Shown: piece by piece, positions 25,181 through 32,867 of the stretch
Layout: the number at the start of each line of letters is the position of its first letter
Numbering within the stretch: the stretch's first letter is position 1
Assembly: GCF_002831585.1 (NCBI RefSeq)
Contig: NZ_CP025113.1
Coordinates: forward strand, 806,001-870,000
Origin: Bradyrhizobium sp. SK17
GTDB lineage: Bacteria; Pseudomonadota; Alphaproteobacteria; Rhizobiales; Xanthobacteraceae
DNA: 64,000 nt
Direction: 5' to 3'
The notes under the pieces: model-generated
Seen by the model: the letters and a program-made list of their open reading frames with translations, nothing else
The model's database searches: none
What the model was told of the DNA's origin: nothing
Made by a program: the position numbers and the translations under genes

Positions 25181-26341
25181 ATGACTGCAGCCCTTCGTTT
25201 CGATCCGATCCGCCTGCCCGAGAAATGCGAGCAGCTCCGCAAGGAAGTGCGTGCCTTCCTCGCCGAGGAAATCGCCGCCGGCACCTTCGATCCCCACGCG
25301 CCGAACCGCGAGGACAATGACGCGCCGGAATTCTCCCGCCGCGTCGGCGCCAAGGGCTGGCTCGGCATGACCTGGCCCAAGAAATATGGCGGCCAGGAGC
25401 GCTCGTTCCTCGAACGCTACGTGGTGACCGAGGAGATGCGGGTGGCGAACGCGCCGACCCGGCGCTTCTTCGTCGCGGACCGCCAGAGCGGCCCGGTGCT
25501 GCTGAAATACGCCCCCGAGCACATCAAGATGGACATCCTGCCGCGGATCTGCCGCGGCGAGGTCTGCTTCGCCATCGGCATGAGCGAACCGAACTCCGGC
25601 TCCGATCTGTTCGCGGCGAAGACCCGCGCGACCAAGACCGACGGCGGTTACCTGATCAACGGCACCAAGATCTGGACCTCGTCGGCGCACATCGCCGACT
25701 ACATGATCGCGATCTTCCGCACCTCGCCGCCGACCAAGGAAAACCGCCGCCACGGCCTGACCCAGTTCCTGGTCAAGATGAAGCAGCCGGGCATCCAGGT
25801 GAATCCGATCGGCCAGATCACCGGCCAGTTCGAGTTCAACGAGGTCGTGTTCACCGATTACTTCGTGCCGGAGGATCACGTGCTGGGCGAAGTCGATGGC
25901 GCCTGGAAGCAGGCAACATCAGAGCTCGCCTATGAGCGAAGCGGCCCCGAGCGCTTCCTCGAGACGTATTACGTGCTCACCGAGCTGGTGCGTGCGGTCG
26001 GCAAGAATCCGGACACTCGCAGCGCCGAGGGCATCGGCCGCCTGGTGGCGCAGGTGCACACCATGCGCCGCATGTCGGTGTCCGTCGCCGGCATGCTGCA
26101 AGCCGGCAAGGAGCCGGTGGTGGAAGCCTCCATCGTCAAGGACATCGGCACGGTGTGGGAGCAGCAGCTGCCGCATCGCGTGCGCGATCTCGCGGCCTTC
26201 GTCGAGGAGACCGCGACCAACCGCGAGACGCTGGAGAAGCAGCTCGATTTCGCCATCAAGACCGCACCCAAGCTGACGATCCAGGGCGGCACCACCGAGG
26301 TACTGCGCGGCATCATCGCCCGCGGGCTCGGTTTGCGTTAG
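25181..26341 (+). CDS. Acyl-CoA dehydrogenase, catalytic partner
   Basis: This 386-residue enzyme oxidises an acyl-CoA to its enoyl-CoA, passing electrons to electron-transfer flavoprotein. It has LGMTWPKKYGGQERSFLERY, CFAIGMSEPNSGSDLFAAKT (FAD and substrate contact), INGTKIWTSSAHIADYM, and LAYERSGPERFLETYY, where the glutamate is in the position of the catalytic base. The end QGGTTEVLRGIIARGLGL is the canonical C-terminal FAD motif. It is 30 bases behind the smaller homolog, and the two probably form one complex. Confidence 0.92.
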   Translation: MTAALRFDPIRLPEKCEQLRKEVRAFLAEEIAAGTFDPHAPNREDNDAPEFSRRVGAKGWLGMTWPKKYGGQERSFLERYVVTEEMRVANAPTRRFFVADRQSGPVLLKYAPEHIKMDILPRICRGEVCFAIGMSEPNSGSDLFAAKTRATKTDGGYLINGTKIWTSSAHIADYMIAIFRTSPPTKENRRHGLTQFLVKMKQPGIQVNPIGQITGQFEFNEVVFTDYFVPEDHVLGEVDGAWKQATSELAYERSGPERFLETYYVLTELVRAVGKNPDTRSAEGIGRLVAQVHTMRRMSVSVAGMLQAGKEPVVEASIVKDIGTVWEQQLPHRVRDLAAFVEETATNRETLEKQLDFAIKTAPKLTIQGGTTEVLRGIIARGLGLR

Positions 26342-26375
26342 TCGATGAGATCGATGACCCAGCCAGGCGCTCGAT

Positions 26376-26498
26376 CGACCTCTCCCGGAAGGAGAGGTCG
26401 GCGCATAGCGCCGGGTGAGGGATTACGGTCTATCGAGAGAGCACAACCCCTCACCCGATTTGCTCGCGCAAATCGACCTCTCCCCTTGGGAGAGGTGA
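26376..26498. repeat. Compound palindromic intergenic repeat
   Basis: Several nested inverted repeats fill the gap between the dehydrogenase and hydratase genes. CGACCTCTCC/GGAGAGGTCG form a perfect hairpin at 26376-26400, CGGGTGAGGG at 26412 pairs with CCCTCACCCG at 26448-26457, GATTTGC/GCAAATC form a hairpin at 26457-26474, and a final CCTCTCC/GGGAGAGG hairpin ends near 26498. This mosaic is typical of dispersed rhizobial intergenic elements. Confidence 0.85.
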
Positions 26499-26541
26499 CA
26501 CCGATCGCACCGAGAGATAGCAGCCTTACCGGAGACAAGAG

Positions 26542-27342
26542 ATGACCAAGTACACTGATATCGGCGTCGAGACCCACGGCCATGTCGGCCTGATCGAAAT
26601 CCGCAAGCCGCCGCTGAACTTCTTCGACGTCGCGCTGATTAACCAGATCGCCGACGCGCTGGAGGAGTTCGACAACAACATCGAGATCCGCGCTTCGGTG
26701 CTCGCAGCCCAGGGCAAGGCGTTCTGCGCCGGCGCCAATTTCGGCGACCCGGCCCGCCAGGAGCAGGAGGAGCGCGCCAAGAGCGATCCGGCCTCGAACC
26801 TGCCGATCAACCATCTCTACGTTCAGGCGGTCCGCATCTTCCGCAACAAGAAGCCGATCGTCGCCGCGATCCATGGCGCCGCGATCGGCGGCGGTCTCGG
26901 CCTTGCGGTCTCGGCCGACTTCCGCGTCGCCTGCCCGGAAGCGCGCTTCGCCGCGAACTTCACCAAGCTCGGCTTCCATCCGGGCTTCGGCCTGACGACG
27001 ACGCTGCCGGAGCTGATCGGCAAGAACAATGCCGAACTGATGTTCTACACCAGCCGCCGCGTCACCGGCGAAGAGGCCTATCGCTGGGGCCTCGCCAATG
27101 TGCTGGTGCCGCAGGACCAGGTTCGCGCGGAGGCAATGAAGCTCGCGCAGGAGATCGCCGAATGCTCCCCGCTCGGCCTGGTCTCGACCCGCGCCACCAT
27201 GCGCGCCGGCCTCGCCGACCGCGTGCTCGCCGCGACCAACCATGAGCTGGAGGAGCAGACCAAGCTGCGCGCGACCGAAGACTTCAAGGAAGGCGTCAAG
27301 GCCACCGCCGAGCGCCGCGTCGCCAACTTCAAGGGGCGGTAG
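26542..27342 (+). CDS. Enoyl-CoA hydratase/isomerase family protein
   Basis: This 266-residue crotonase-fold protein has the first oxyanion stretch VLAAQGKAFCAGANFGDPA and the second, AAIHGAAIGGGLGLAVSADF, followed by FAANFTKLGFHPGFGLTTTL. The glutamates normally used for hydration are not both in standard context (FHPGFGLTTTLPELIG), so isomerase, lyase or dehydratase activity is possible. It likely acts on the enoyl-CoA made by the dehydrogenase pair. It is separated from that pair by a palindromic repeat, which may weaken co-transcription. Confidence 0.88.
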   Translation: MTKYTDIGVETHGHVGLIEIRKPPLNFFDVALINQIADALEEFDNNIEIRASVLAAQGKAFCAGANFGDPARQEQEERAKSDPASNLPINHLYVQAVRIFRNKKPIVAAIHGAAIGGGLGLAVSADFRVACPEARFAANFTKLGFHPGFGLTTTLPELIGKNNAELMFYTSRRVTGEEAYRWGLANVLVPQDQVRAEAMKLAQEIAECSPLGLVSTRATMRAGLADRVLAATNHELEEQTKLRATEDFKEGVKATAERRVANFKGR

Positions 27343-27360
27343 CCTCGGCTCCCTCCACAT

Positions 27361-27532
27361 GGTCGTCCCGGCGAAAGCCGGGACCCATACGCCGCGGCCC
27401 GCGGAAGGGGCACACCATTCTCTTTCCGCCCGTCATTCCGGGGCGCGACGCAGTCGCGAGCCCGGAATCGATAACCATGATCGTGAGTATGGATTCCGGG
27501 CCCATCGCTTCGCGATGTCCCGGAATGACGGG
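27361..27532. repeat. Palindromic intergenic repeats between convergent genes
   Basis: A GTCCCGGC/GCCGGGAC hairpin at 27365-27384 is followed by a long inverted repeat in which CGTCATTCCGG at 27431 pairs with CCGGAATGACG near 27530, enclosing inner stems built on CGCGACG/GATTCCGGGC units. It fills the 195 bases between the convergent hydratase and acyl-CoA synthetase genes and may stop transcription from both sides. Confidence 0.85.
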
Positions 27533-27537
27533 GTTGA

Positions 27538-29649
27538 TTAACTCCTCGGCACCACCAGCGCATCGACAATCGTGACGCCCTGCCCCTCCGGATGCACCAG
27601 CACCGGATTGACCTCGATCTCGGCAATCTCGCTTCGATGCTGCGCCGCCAGTACTGAAATCTGCGAGATCAACTGCGCAAGCGCCGCGACATCCGCCTTC
27701 GGCGCCCCACGAAAACCGTGCAACAGCGGCGCGGCCTTCAGTGTCGCCAGCATCGCGGTTGCCTCCGCCGCGCTGACCGGCGCCGGGCGATAGACCACGT
27801 CCTTGAACAGCTCGGTGGTGATGCCGCCGAGCCCCACCATCACCATTGGCCCGAAGGTCTTGTCCGTCATCGTGCCGACGATGATCTCGACGCCCTTCCT
27901 GGCCATCGGCCCGACCAGCACCCCCTGGATCGCGGCGTCCGGCCGCGCCTTCTGCACCGTCTCCAGCATGTCGCGATAGGCGGTGAACGCCGCGCCCTTG
28001 GCTGCGATGTTGACGCGGACGCCGCCGACCTCGCTCTTGTGCGCGATCGCCGGCGACTGGATCTTCATGACCAGTGGAAATCCGGCCCGCTCGATCGCAG
28101 CGTCGAGCCCGTGGCGATCGGTCACCAGCACTTCGTCCGGCAACGCGACGCCGGCCGCGCGCAACAGCGACTTGCTGTCATGTTCGGAGAGCGTCTTCGC
28201 CTTCAGATGCGCGGAGAGATCGCGCGCCGGCGACGTTGCTGCGATCCCCGGCGCCGGCGCGAAGCCGGCATAATCCGCCAGCCGCCGCATCGCGACGCCG
28301 ACATGGGTCAGTCCCGACAGCACCACCACGCCGGATTTCGCCAGCTCCCGCCGCGCGAATGGCGACGGCAGCGTGTAGGAATAGAACACCACCGGCTTGC
28401 GCTGCGCCGCGATCAGCGGCTTCAGCTCGGCCTCCTTGAACGGCATCCGCGTCTCGCTCGACAGCGACAGCACGACCAGCGTCGCGTCCACTTCATCTGA
28501 CGCGTCGAACAACTCGATGCTCTTCTGCAAACCGCCGGAGGAGACGCCCTGCGCGGTGACGTCGACGGGATTGCCCGCCGCGCCATAGGACGGCATCCAT
28601 TGCTTGATCTGGTTCTGGATTCCGGCGGAAAGCTCCGGGACCCGCAGGCCCTGCATCGAGACGGTATCGGCGCCCCAGATACCAGCGCCGCCAGACACGG
28701 TGAGCACCGCGACGCGATCGCCCTTCGGCAGCGGATTGGTGGTCAACACGGCAGCAATCGTCACGGCCTCATCGAGATCGTTGGAGACGATGAAGCCGTA
28801 TTTCGCGAAGACGGCATCATAGGCCGCCGACCAGCCCGCCATGCTCGCGGTGTGCGAGGCCGCCGCACGCTCGCCGGCGCCGGAACGGCCGACCTTGGTG
28901 ACGATCACGGGTTTCCTGATCTCCGCCGCGCGCTTCGCCGCGGCCAGGAACTTGTCGACGTCGCGAATGCCTTCGATGAACAGCAGGATCACGTCGGTCG
29001 AGGCATCCTGCACCATGTAGTCGAGAAACTCGCCGGCGCCGAGATCGCTCTCATTGCCGGCGCTGACGACGTAGCTCAACGCGACGCCAAGCGCCTTGGC
29101 GCGATGATAGATCGCAAAGCCGATGCCGCCGCTCTGCGCGACGATGCCGATCCGCCGCTGGCTCGCGACCAGGACCGGCGCATCCGGCTTGACGTCGACG
29201 GTCGGGCTGAAGGTCGCGGCGACCTTCTGCATCTGGCTGTAGAAGCCTTCGGCGTTGGGACCGGAGATTCGTATCCCGGTTCGCTTCGCCAGCGCCACGA
29301 TCGCGTCCTGCATGTCGGCGCTGTCGCCACCCTCCTCGGCAAAGCCGGAGGAGATGATGACCGCGTTCTTGACGCCGGCCGCCGCGCACTGCTCCAGCGC
29401 CGTCAGCACCGCGCGGGCGGGAATGACGATGACGGCGAGATCGATCGGCGCACCGATATCGGCGATCGACTTGAAGCATTTCAAGCCGTCTATCTCGTCA
29501 TAGTTCGGGTTGATCGGATAGAGCGCGCCCGGATAGCCGTTCTTGCGCAGCATCGCGAGCAGCCGGCCGGGTATCTTCTCGTGATCGCGCGACGCGCCGA
29601 TCAGCGCGATGCTCTTTGGGGCAAAGAAGGTATCGAGCGGATGCGGCAT
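27538..29649 (-). CDS. ADP-forming acyl-CoA synthetase (acetate--CoA ligase family)
   Basis: This 703-residue enzyme joins an acid to CoA with ATP giving ADP and phosphate. Domains in order are a CoA-binding Rossmann domain (SIALIGASRDHEKIPGRLLA), a succinyl-CoA-ligase-like domain with the AASHTASMAG phospho-histidine loop and AVLTVSGGAGIWGAD, and a C-terminal ATP-grasp domain (FPLVMKIQSPAIAHKSEVGG; GPMVMVGLGGITTELFKDVV). All parts are fused in one chain. Similar enzymes include feruloyl-CoA synthetases of the FerA type, and an enoyl-CoA hydratase is close by, so a hydroxycinnamate-like substrate is one option. I chose the ATG at 29649 (GGAA eight bases upstream) rather than upstream in-frame starts that run into a repeat. 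Confidence 0.88.
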   Translation of the reverse strand: MPHPLDTFFAPKSIALIGASRDHEKIPGRLLAMLRKNGYPGALYPINPNYDEIDGLKCFKSIADIGAPIDLAVIVIPARAVLTALEQCAAAGVKNAVIISSGFAEEGGDSADMQDAIVALAKRTGIRISGPNAEGFYSQMQKVAATFSPTVDVKPDAPVLVASQRRIGIVAQSGGIGFAIYHRAKALGVALSYVVSAGNESDLGAGEFLDYMVQDASTDVILLFIEGIRDVDKFLAAAKRAAEIRKPVIVTKVGRSGAGERAAASHTASMAGWSAAYDAVFAKYGFIVSNDLDEAVTIAAVLTTNPLPKGDRVAVLTVSGGAGIWGADTVSMQGLRVPELSAGIQNQIKQWMPSYGAAGNPVDVTAQGVSSGGLQKSIELFDASDEVDATLVVLSLSSETRMPFKEAELKPLIAAQRKPVVFYSYTLPSPFARRELAKSGVVVLSGLTHVGVAMRRLADYAGFAPAPGIAATSPARDLSAHLKAKTLSEHDSKSLLRAAGVALPDEVLVTDRHGLDAAIERAGFPLVMKIQSPAIAHKSEVGGVRVNIAAKGAAFTAYRDMLETVQKARPDAAIQGVLVGPMARKGVEIIVGTMTDKTFGPMVMVGLGGITTELFKDVVYRPAPVSAAEATAMLATLKAAPLLHGFRGAPKADVAALAQLISQISVLAAQHRSEIAEIEVNPVLVHPEGQGVTIVDALVVPRS

Positions 29650-29716
29650 GGGCGCGTTCCAATTGTTATCGTTGCGTTCGACGATATTGGATCGTTGGGA
29701 TGAGCTCAACCTCACC

Positions 29717-29911
29717 CCGTCATCCTGATGAGGCCGCAACGCGGCCATCTCGAAGGATGAATCGGCCACCAGCCGGGCCGTGCATCCTTCGAGACGCGCT
29801 ACGCGCTCCTCAGGATGACGGGCCGCGTGGCCCGGATGCAGCGCAGCGCAATCCGGGGACGGCCTATCCGCTGAGAGCGCGATCCCCGATTTTGCTTCGC
29901 TGCATCCGGGT
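29717..29911. repeat. Palindromic intergenic repeats
   Basis: CCCGTCATCCTGATGAG at 29717 pairs with CTCAGGATGACGGG ending at 29822, with an inner CTCGAAGGATG/CATCCTTCGAG pair. A second inverted repeat runs from CCCGGATGCAGCG at 29831 to CGCTGCATCCGGG ending at 29911. Both are dispersed-type elements between two minus-strand genes. Confidence 0.85.
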
Positions 29912-29918
29912 TACAACA

Positions 29919-30674
29919 TCACGCCGTCAGCTTGAACGTCACACCGCAAAGCTGGAACTGATCGCCATCAACCACGCAGCCTTTGGCTTTCGCCGTCCCC
30001 AGCACCTTGGCCTTATCGACGACCTTGAACGTCAAGCCGCTCATGATCTCGCTATCGCCCTGGACGAAGCGGAAGGTGCTGTTCGGCAGCTTCACCGTGG
30101 CACCATCGGCAGCAATGCCGACGATCTTGCCCCAATGCGCCGCCAACGCCTCGGGCTCCGGGCTCTGCATCTCGACCTCGGTCAGCGCCAGGGTCGTGTC
30201 CTTGCGGATCGACGTCTGCCAGTCCGGGCCGGCCGGCGGGTACGGCCCCAGGATGTCGTCGCTGCCGTCGGTGTGGTTGAACTCGATGAAGGCCGCGCGG
30301 CAGTCGCGCGGATGCAGCTGCACGCCATGATAGGGCGCATGCGTGATGACGTTCGCGGTGCGCACGCCCATCGCATTGGCCTTGGCGCCGCGCGCGTCGG
30401 GATCCTCGCAAGCGAAGATCGCCATGTAGCCGCCGCGGCCGCCGGTCTTCTCGATGAAGCGGCCGGCCGCCGTGCCCGGCCCCGGCTGAAACGGTGCGAC
30501 GACCTCCAGCAGAATTGTATCGACCGGCAGCAGCGCGTTTTCGAGCCCATACTTGGCGACATTACCGTCGCGGTAACAGACATCGAGCCCCATGATCGTG
30601 GAGATATCGGCGATCACGGGCGCAAGCTGCGGCGCCACCAGGCAGATCTGCCGCAGCCGCATATACCCGGTCAT
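29919..30674 (-). CDS. VOC superfamily protein, two-module glyoxalase-like
   Basis: This 251-residue protein contains two vicinal oxygen chelate modules (MRLRQICLVAPQLAPVIADI in the first; DTTLALTEVEMQSPEPEALA in the second). The metal ligands of dioxygenases are not all evident, so the reaction is open. It starts three bases after the hydratase stop and is therefore part of the minus-strand run SBP - hydratase - VOC. A function in processing an acyl-CoA or diketone intermediate is possible but not shown. Confidence 0.8.
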   Translation of the reverse strand: MTGYMRLRQICLVAPQLAPVIADISTIMGLDVCYRDGNVAKYGLENALLPVDTILLEVVAPFQPGPGTAAGRFIEKTGGRGGYMAIFACEDPDARGAKANAMGVRTANVITHAPYHGVQLHPRDCRAAFIEFNHTDGSDDILGPYPPAGPDWQTSIRKDTTLALTEVEMQSPEPEALAAHWGKIVGIAADGATVKLPNSTFRFVQGDSEIMSGLTFKVVDKAKVLGTAKAKGCVVDGDQFQLCGVTFKLTA

Positions 30675-30677
30675 GGC

Positions 30678-31472
30678 TTACTGCCCCTGGAAGGTGGGCT
30701 TGCGCTTCTCGACGAAAGCTTTGGCCGCTTCCTTGTGGTCGGTGGTCTCGCCGGCGCGGGTGTGGTGGATCGCCTCGCCGTCGAAGCAGGCCTCGAGCGT
30801 CATGGTCTCGGCATTGTTGATGTTGCGCTTGATGTAGCCGAGCGCGACCGACGGGCCCTGCGCCAGCGAACGCGCCAGCTCCAGCGTCTCGGCCTCGACA
30901 TCGGCATCGGGCACCACCTTGGAGACCATGCCGAGGTTGAAGGCCTCCTGCGCCGACAGCACCGGCGACATCAAGTACAGCTCGCGCGCCTTGGCGCTGC
31001 CGAGCATCTTGGTGAGGAAGTAGGTGCCGCCATAGTCACCGGAGAAGCCGACCTTGGCGAAAGCCGTGGTGATCTTGCAGGACGCGCTGGCGACGCGGAG
31101 GTCGCAGGACAGCGCGATCGAGAGGCCGGCGCCTGCTGCCGCGCCGTCGAGCTGCGCCACCACCGGCTTCGGCATCTGGTGCAGGATCCGCGAGACCTCC
31201 ATGCCGCGGCGCAGGTTGGCCATCTTGGCCTCAAACGGCAGCGGCGCGCGGCCGGCCGCCATCGACTTGACGTCACCGCCGACGCAGAAGGTGCCGCCGG
31301 CGCCCCTGATCAGCACCGCGCGCACCTCGGTATCGTCCTGCGCCCGCCGCGCCGCCTCGACGAGACCCTGCGTCATGTCGGGATTGAGCGCATTGCGCCG
31401 ATCCGGGCGGTTCATGGTGATGGTGAGCAGGCCCTTGTCGAGGGATTGAAGGACCATCTGGTTATCGCTCAT
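30678..31472 (-). CDS. Enoyl-CoA hydratase/isomerase family protein
   Basis: This 264-residue crotonase-fold protein has the MNRPDRRNALNPDM motif, GAGGTFCVGGDVKSMA as the first oxyanion loop, and LDGAAAGAGLSIALSCDLRV followed by FAKVGFSGDYGGTYFLTKM as the second. The Asp in the SGDYGGT loop stands in place of the second hydratase glutamate, as in several isomerases. It differs clearly from the hydratase at 26542. The VOC gene follows three bases downstream and a binding protein lies upstream on the same strand. Confidence 0.9.
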   Translation of the reverse strand: MSDNQMVLQSLDKGLLTITMNRPDRRNALNPDMTQGLVEAARRAQDDTEVRAVLIRGAGGTFCVGGDVKSMAAGRAPLPFEAKMANLRRGMEVSRILHQMPKPVVAQLDGAAAGAGLSIALSCDLRVASASCKITTAFAKVGFSGDYGGTYFLTKMLGSAKARELYLMSPVLSAQEAFNLGMVSKVVPDADVEAETLELARSLAQGPSVALGYIKRNINNAETMTLEACFDGEAIHHTRAGETTDHKEAAKAFVEKRKPTFQGQ

Positions 31473-31505
31473 GGCGTTTTGCCTTTCGTTGTTGTTTTCA
31501 ATTCG

Positions 31506-32711
31506 TCACTTCTTCACCAGCGGACAGCGCGAGTCCGCCAGCGGCTGGAATGCCTGATCGCCTGGCACGGTCGCGAGCAGCTTGTAGTCGTCCCAGCGGC
31601 CCTTCGATTCCGAGGGCTTCTTGACCTCGAACAAGTACATGTCGTGGACCATGCGGCCGTCCTCGCGAATCCGGCCGTTCTTGGCGAACATGTCGTTGAT
31701 CGGGGTTTCCTTCATCACCTTCATGACGGCGGCCGCATCGGTGGTGCCGGCGGTCTTCACCGCGTTCAAATAGTGCAGCACGGAGGAATAGACGCCGGCC
31801 TGCGCCGAGGTCGGCACCCGCTTGGTGCGCTCCATGAAACGCTTGGAGAACGCGCGGGTGTCGTCATTGAAGTCCCAATAGAACGCTTCCGCGAGCAGCA
31901 GGCCCTGCGCGGTCTCGAGCCCGACGCTGTCGATATCGGTGACGAAGGCCAACAGCGGCGACAACCTCTGGCCGCTCTTGGTCAGTCCGAACTCGGCGGC
32001 CTGCTTGATCGCGTTGATGGTGTCGCCGCCGGCATTGGCAAGCCCGATCACCTTGGCTTTCGAGGCCTGTGCTTGCAGCAGGAAGGACGAGAAGTCCGAG
32101 GTGTTGATCGGATGCCGCACGCTGCCGAGCACCTTGCCGCCCGACTTGATCACGACATTGCTGGTGTCCTTTTCGAGGTCCTGGCCGAAGGCGTAATCGG
32201 CGGTGAGGAAGAACCAGGTGTCGAGGCCGGATTTCACCGCGGCAAGGCCGGTCACATTGGCCTGCGCGAAGGTGTCGAACACATAGTGCACGGTATAGGG
32301 GCCGCAGGCCTCGTTGGAGAGGCGGATCGAGCCCGGGCCGTTGAAGATGATGATCTTGTTGCGCGCCTTGGCGATCTCGGCCGCGGCGAGCGCGGTGGCG
32401 GAGGCTGCGACGTCGAAGATCATCTCGACGCCCTGATTGTCGATCATGTCGCGGGCGATGTTGGCCGACAGGTCGGCCTTGTTGAGATGGTCGCCGACCA
32501 CGATCTCGATCTTGCGGCCGAGCACCGTACCGCCAAAGTCCTCAGCCGCCATCTTGGCCGCGGTTTCGCTGCCCGAGCCGGTGATGTCGGCATAGAGGCT
32601 CGACATGTCGAGGATGCCGCCGAGCTTCAGCGGAGGCTTGTCCTGCGCCAGCGACGCATTCGCCGAGATCGCAAACACACAGGCCAACACGCCGGCCAAA
32701 ACTCGTCTCAT
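31506..32711 (-). CDS. Liv-type ABC transporter substrate-binding protein (second paralog)
   Basis: This 401-residue periplasmic protein has the signal peptide MRRVLAGVLACVFAISANAS and a type I binding fold (LKLGGILDMSSLYADITGSG; DHLNKADLSANIARDMIDNQ). It is the evident paralog of the protein at 20607, sharing the same blocks from end to end including the CPLVKK tail. Again no LivHMGF components are nearby. GAGG lies five to six bases before the ATG at 32711. It heads the minus-strand run that includes hydratase and VOC genes. Confidence 0.9.
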   Translation of the reverse strand: MRRVLAGVLACVFAISANASLAQDKPPLKLGGILDMSSLYADITGSGSETAAKMAAEDFGGTVLGRKIEIVVGDHLNKADLSANIARDMIDNQGVEMIFDVAASATALAAAEIAKARNKIIIFNGPGSIRLSNEACGPYTVHYVFDTFAQANVTGLAAVKSGLDTWFFLTADYAFGQDLEKDTSNVVIKSGGKVLGSVRHPINTSDFSSFLLQAQASKAKVIGLANAGGDTINAIKQAAEFGLTKSGQRLSPLLAFVTDIDSVGLETAQGLLLAEAFYWDFNDDTRAFSKRFMERTKRVPTSAQAGVYSSVLHYLNAVKTAGTTDAAAVMKVMKETPINDMFAKNGRIREDGRMVHDMYLFEVKKPSESKGRWDDYKLLATVPGDQAFQPLADSRCPLVKK

Positions 32712-32867
32712 CAAATCCTCCCGTTGAAGCGCGGACCTCATTCCATCAGGTCCGTTTCGAGGGGCGGATCATGCCGCATGGCCCGCACTGCAGCAAGCCG
32801 CACAGGACAGCAATCTGTTTTCCATCAAGCGGAATGAGATGCTGCGCCGGAGCTCGCGGCGCAGCGA

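Noticed and set aside
27361..29911. Intergenic palindromes as small RNA genes
   Set aside because: They match dispersed repeat architecture and lack a promoter-terminator arrangement.
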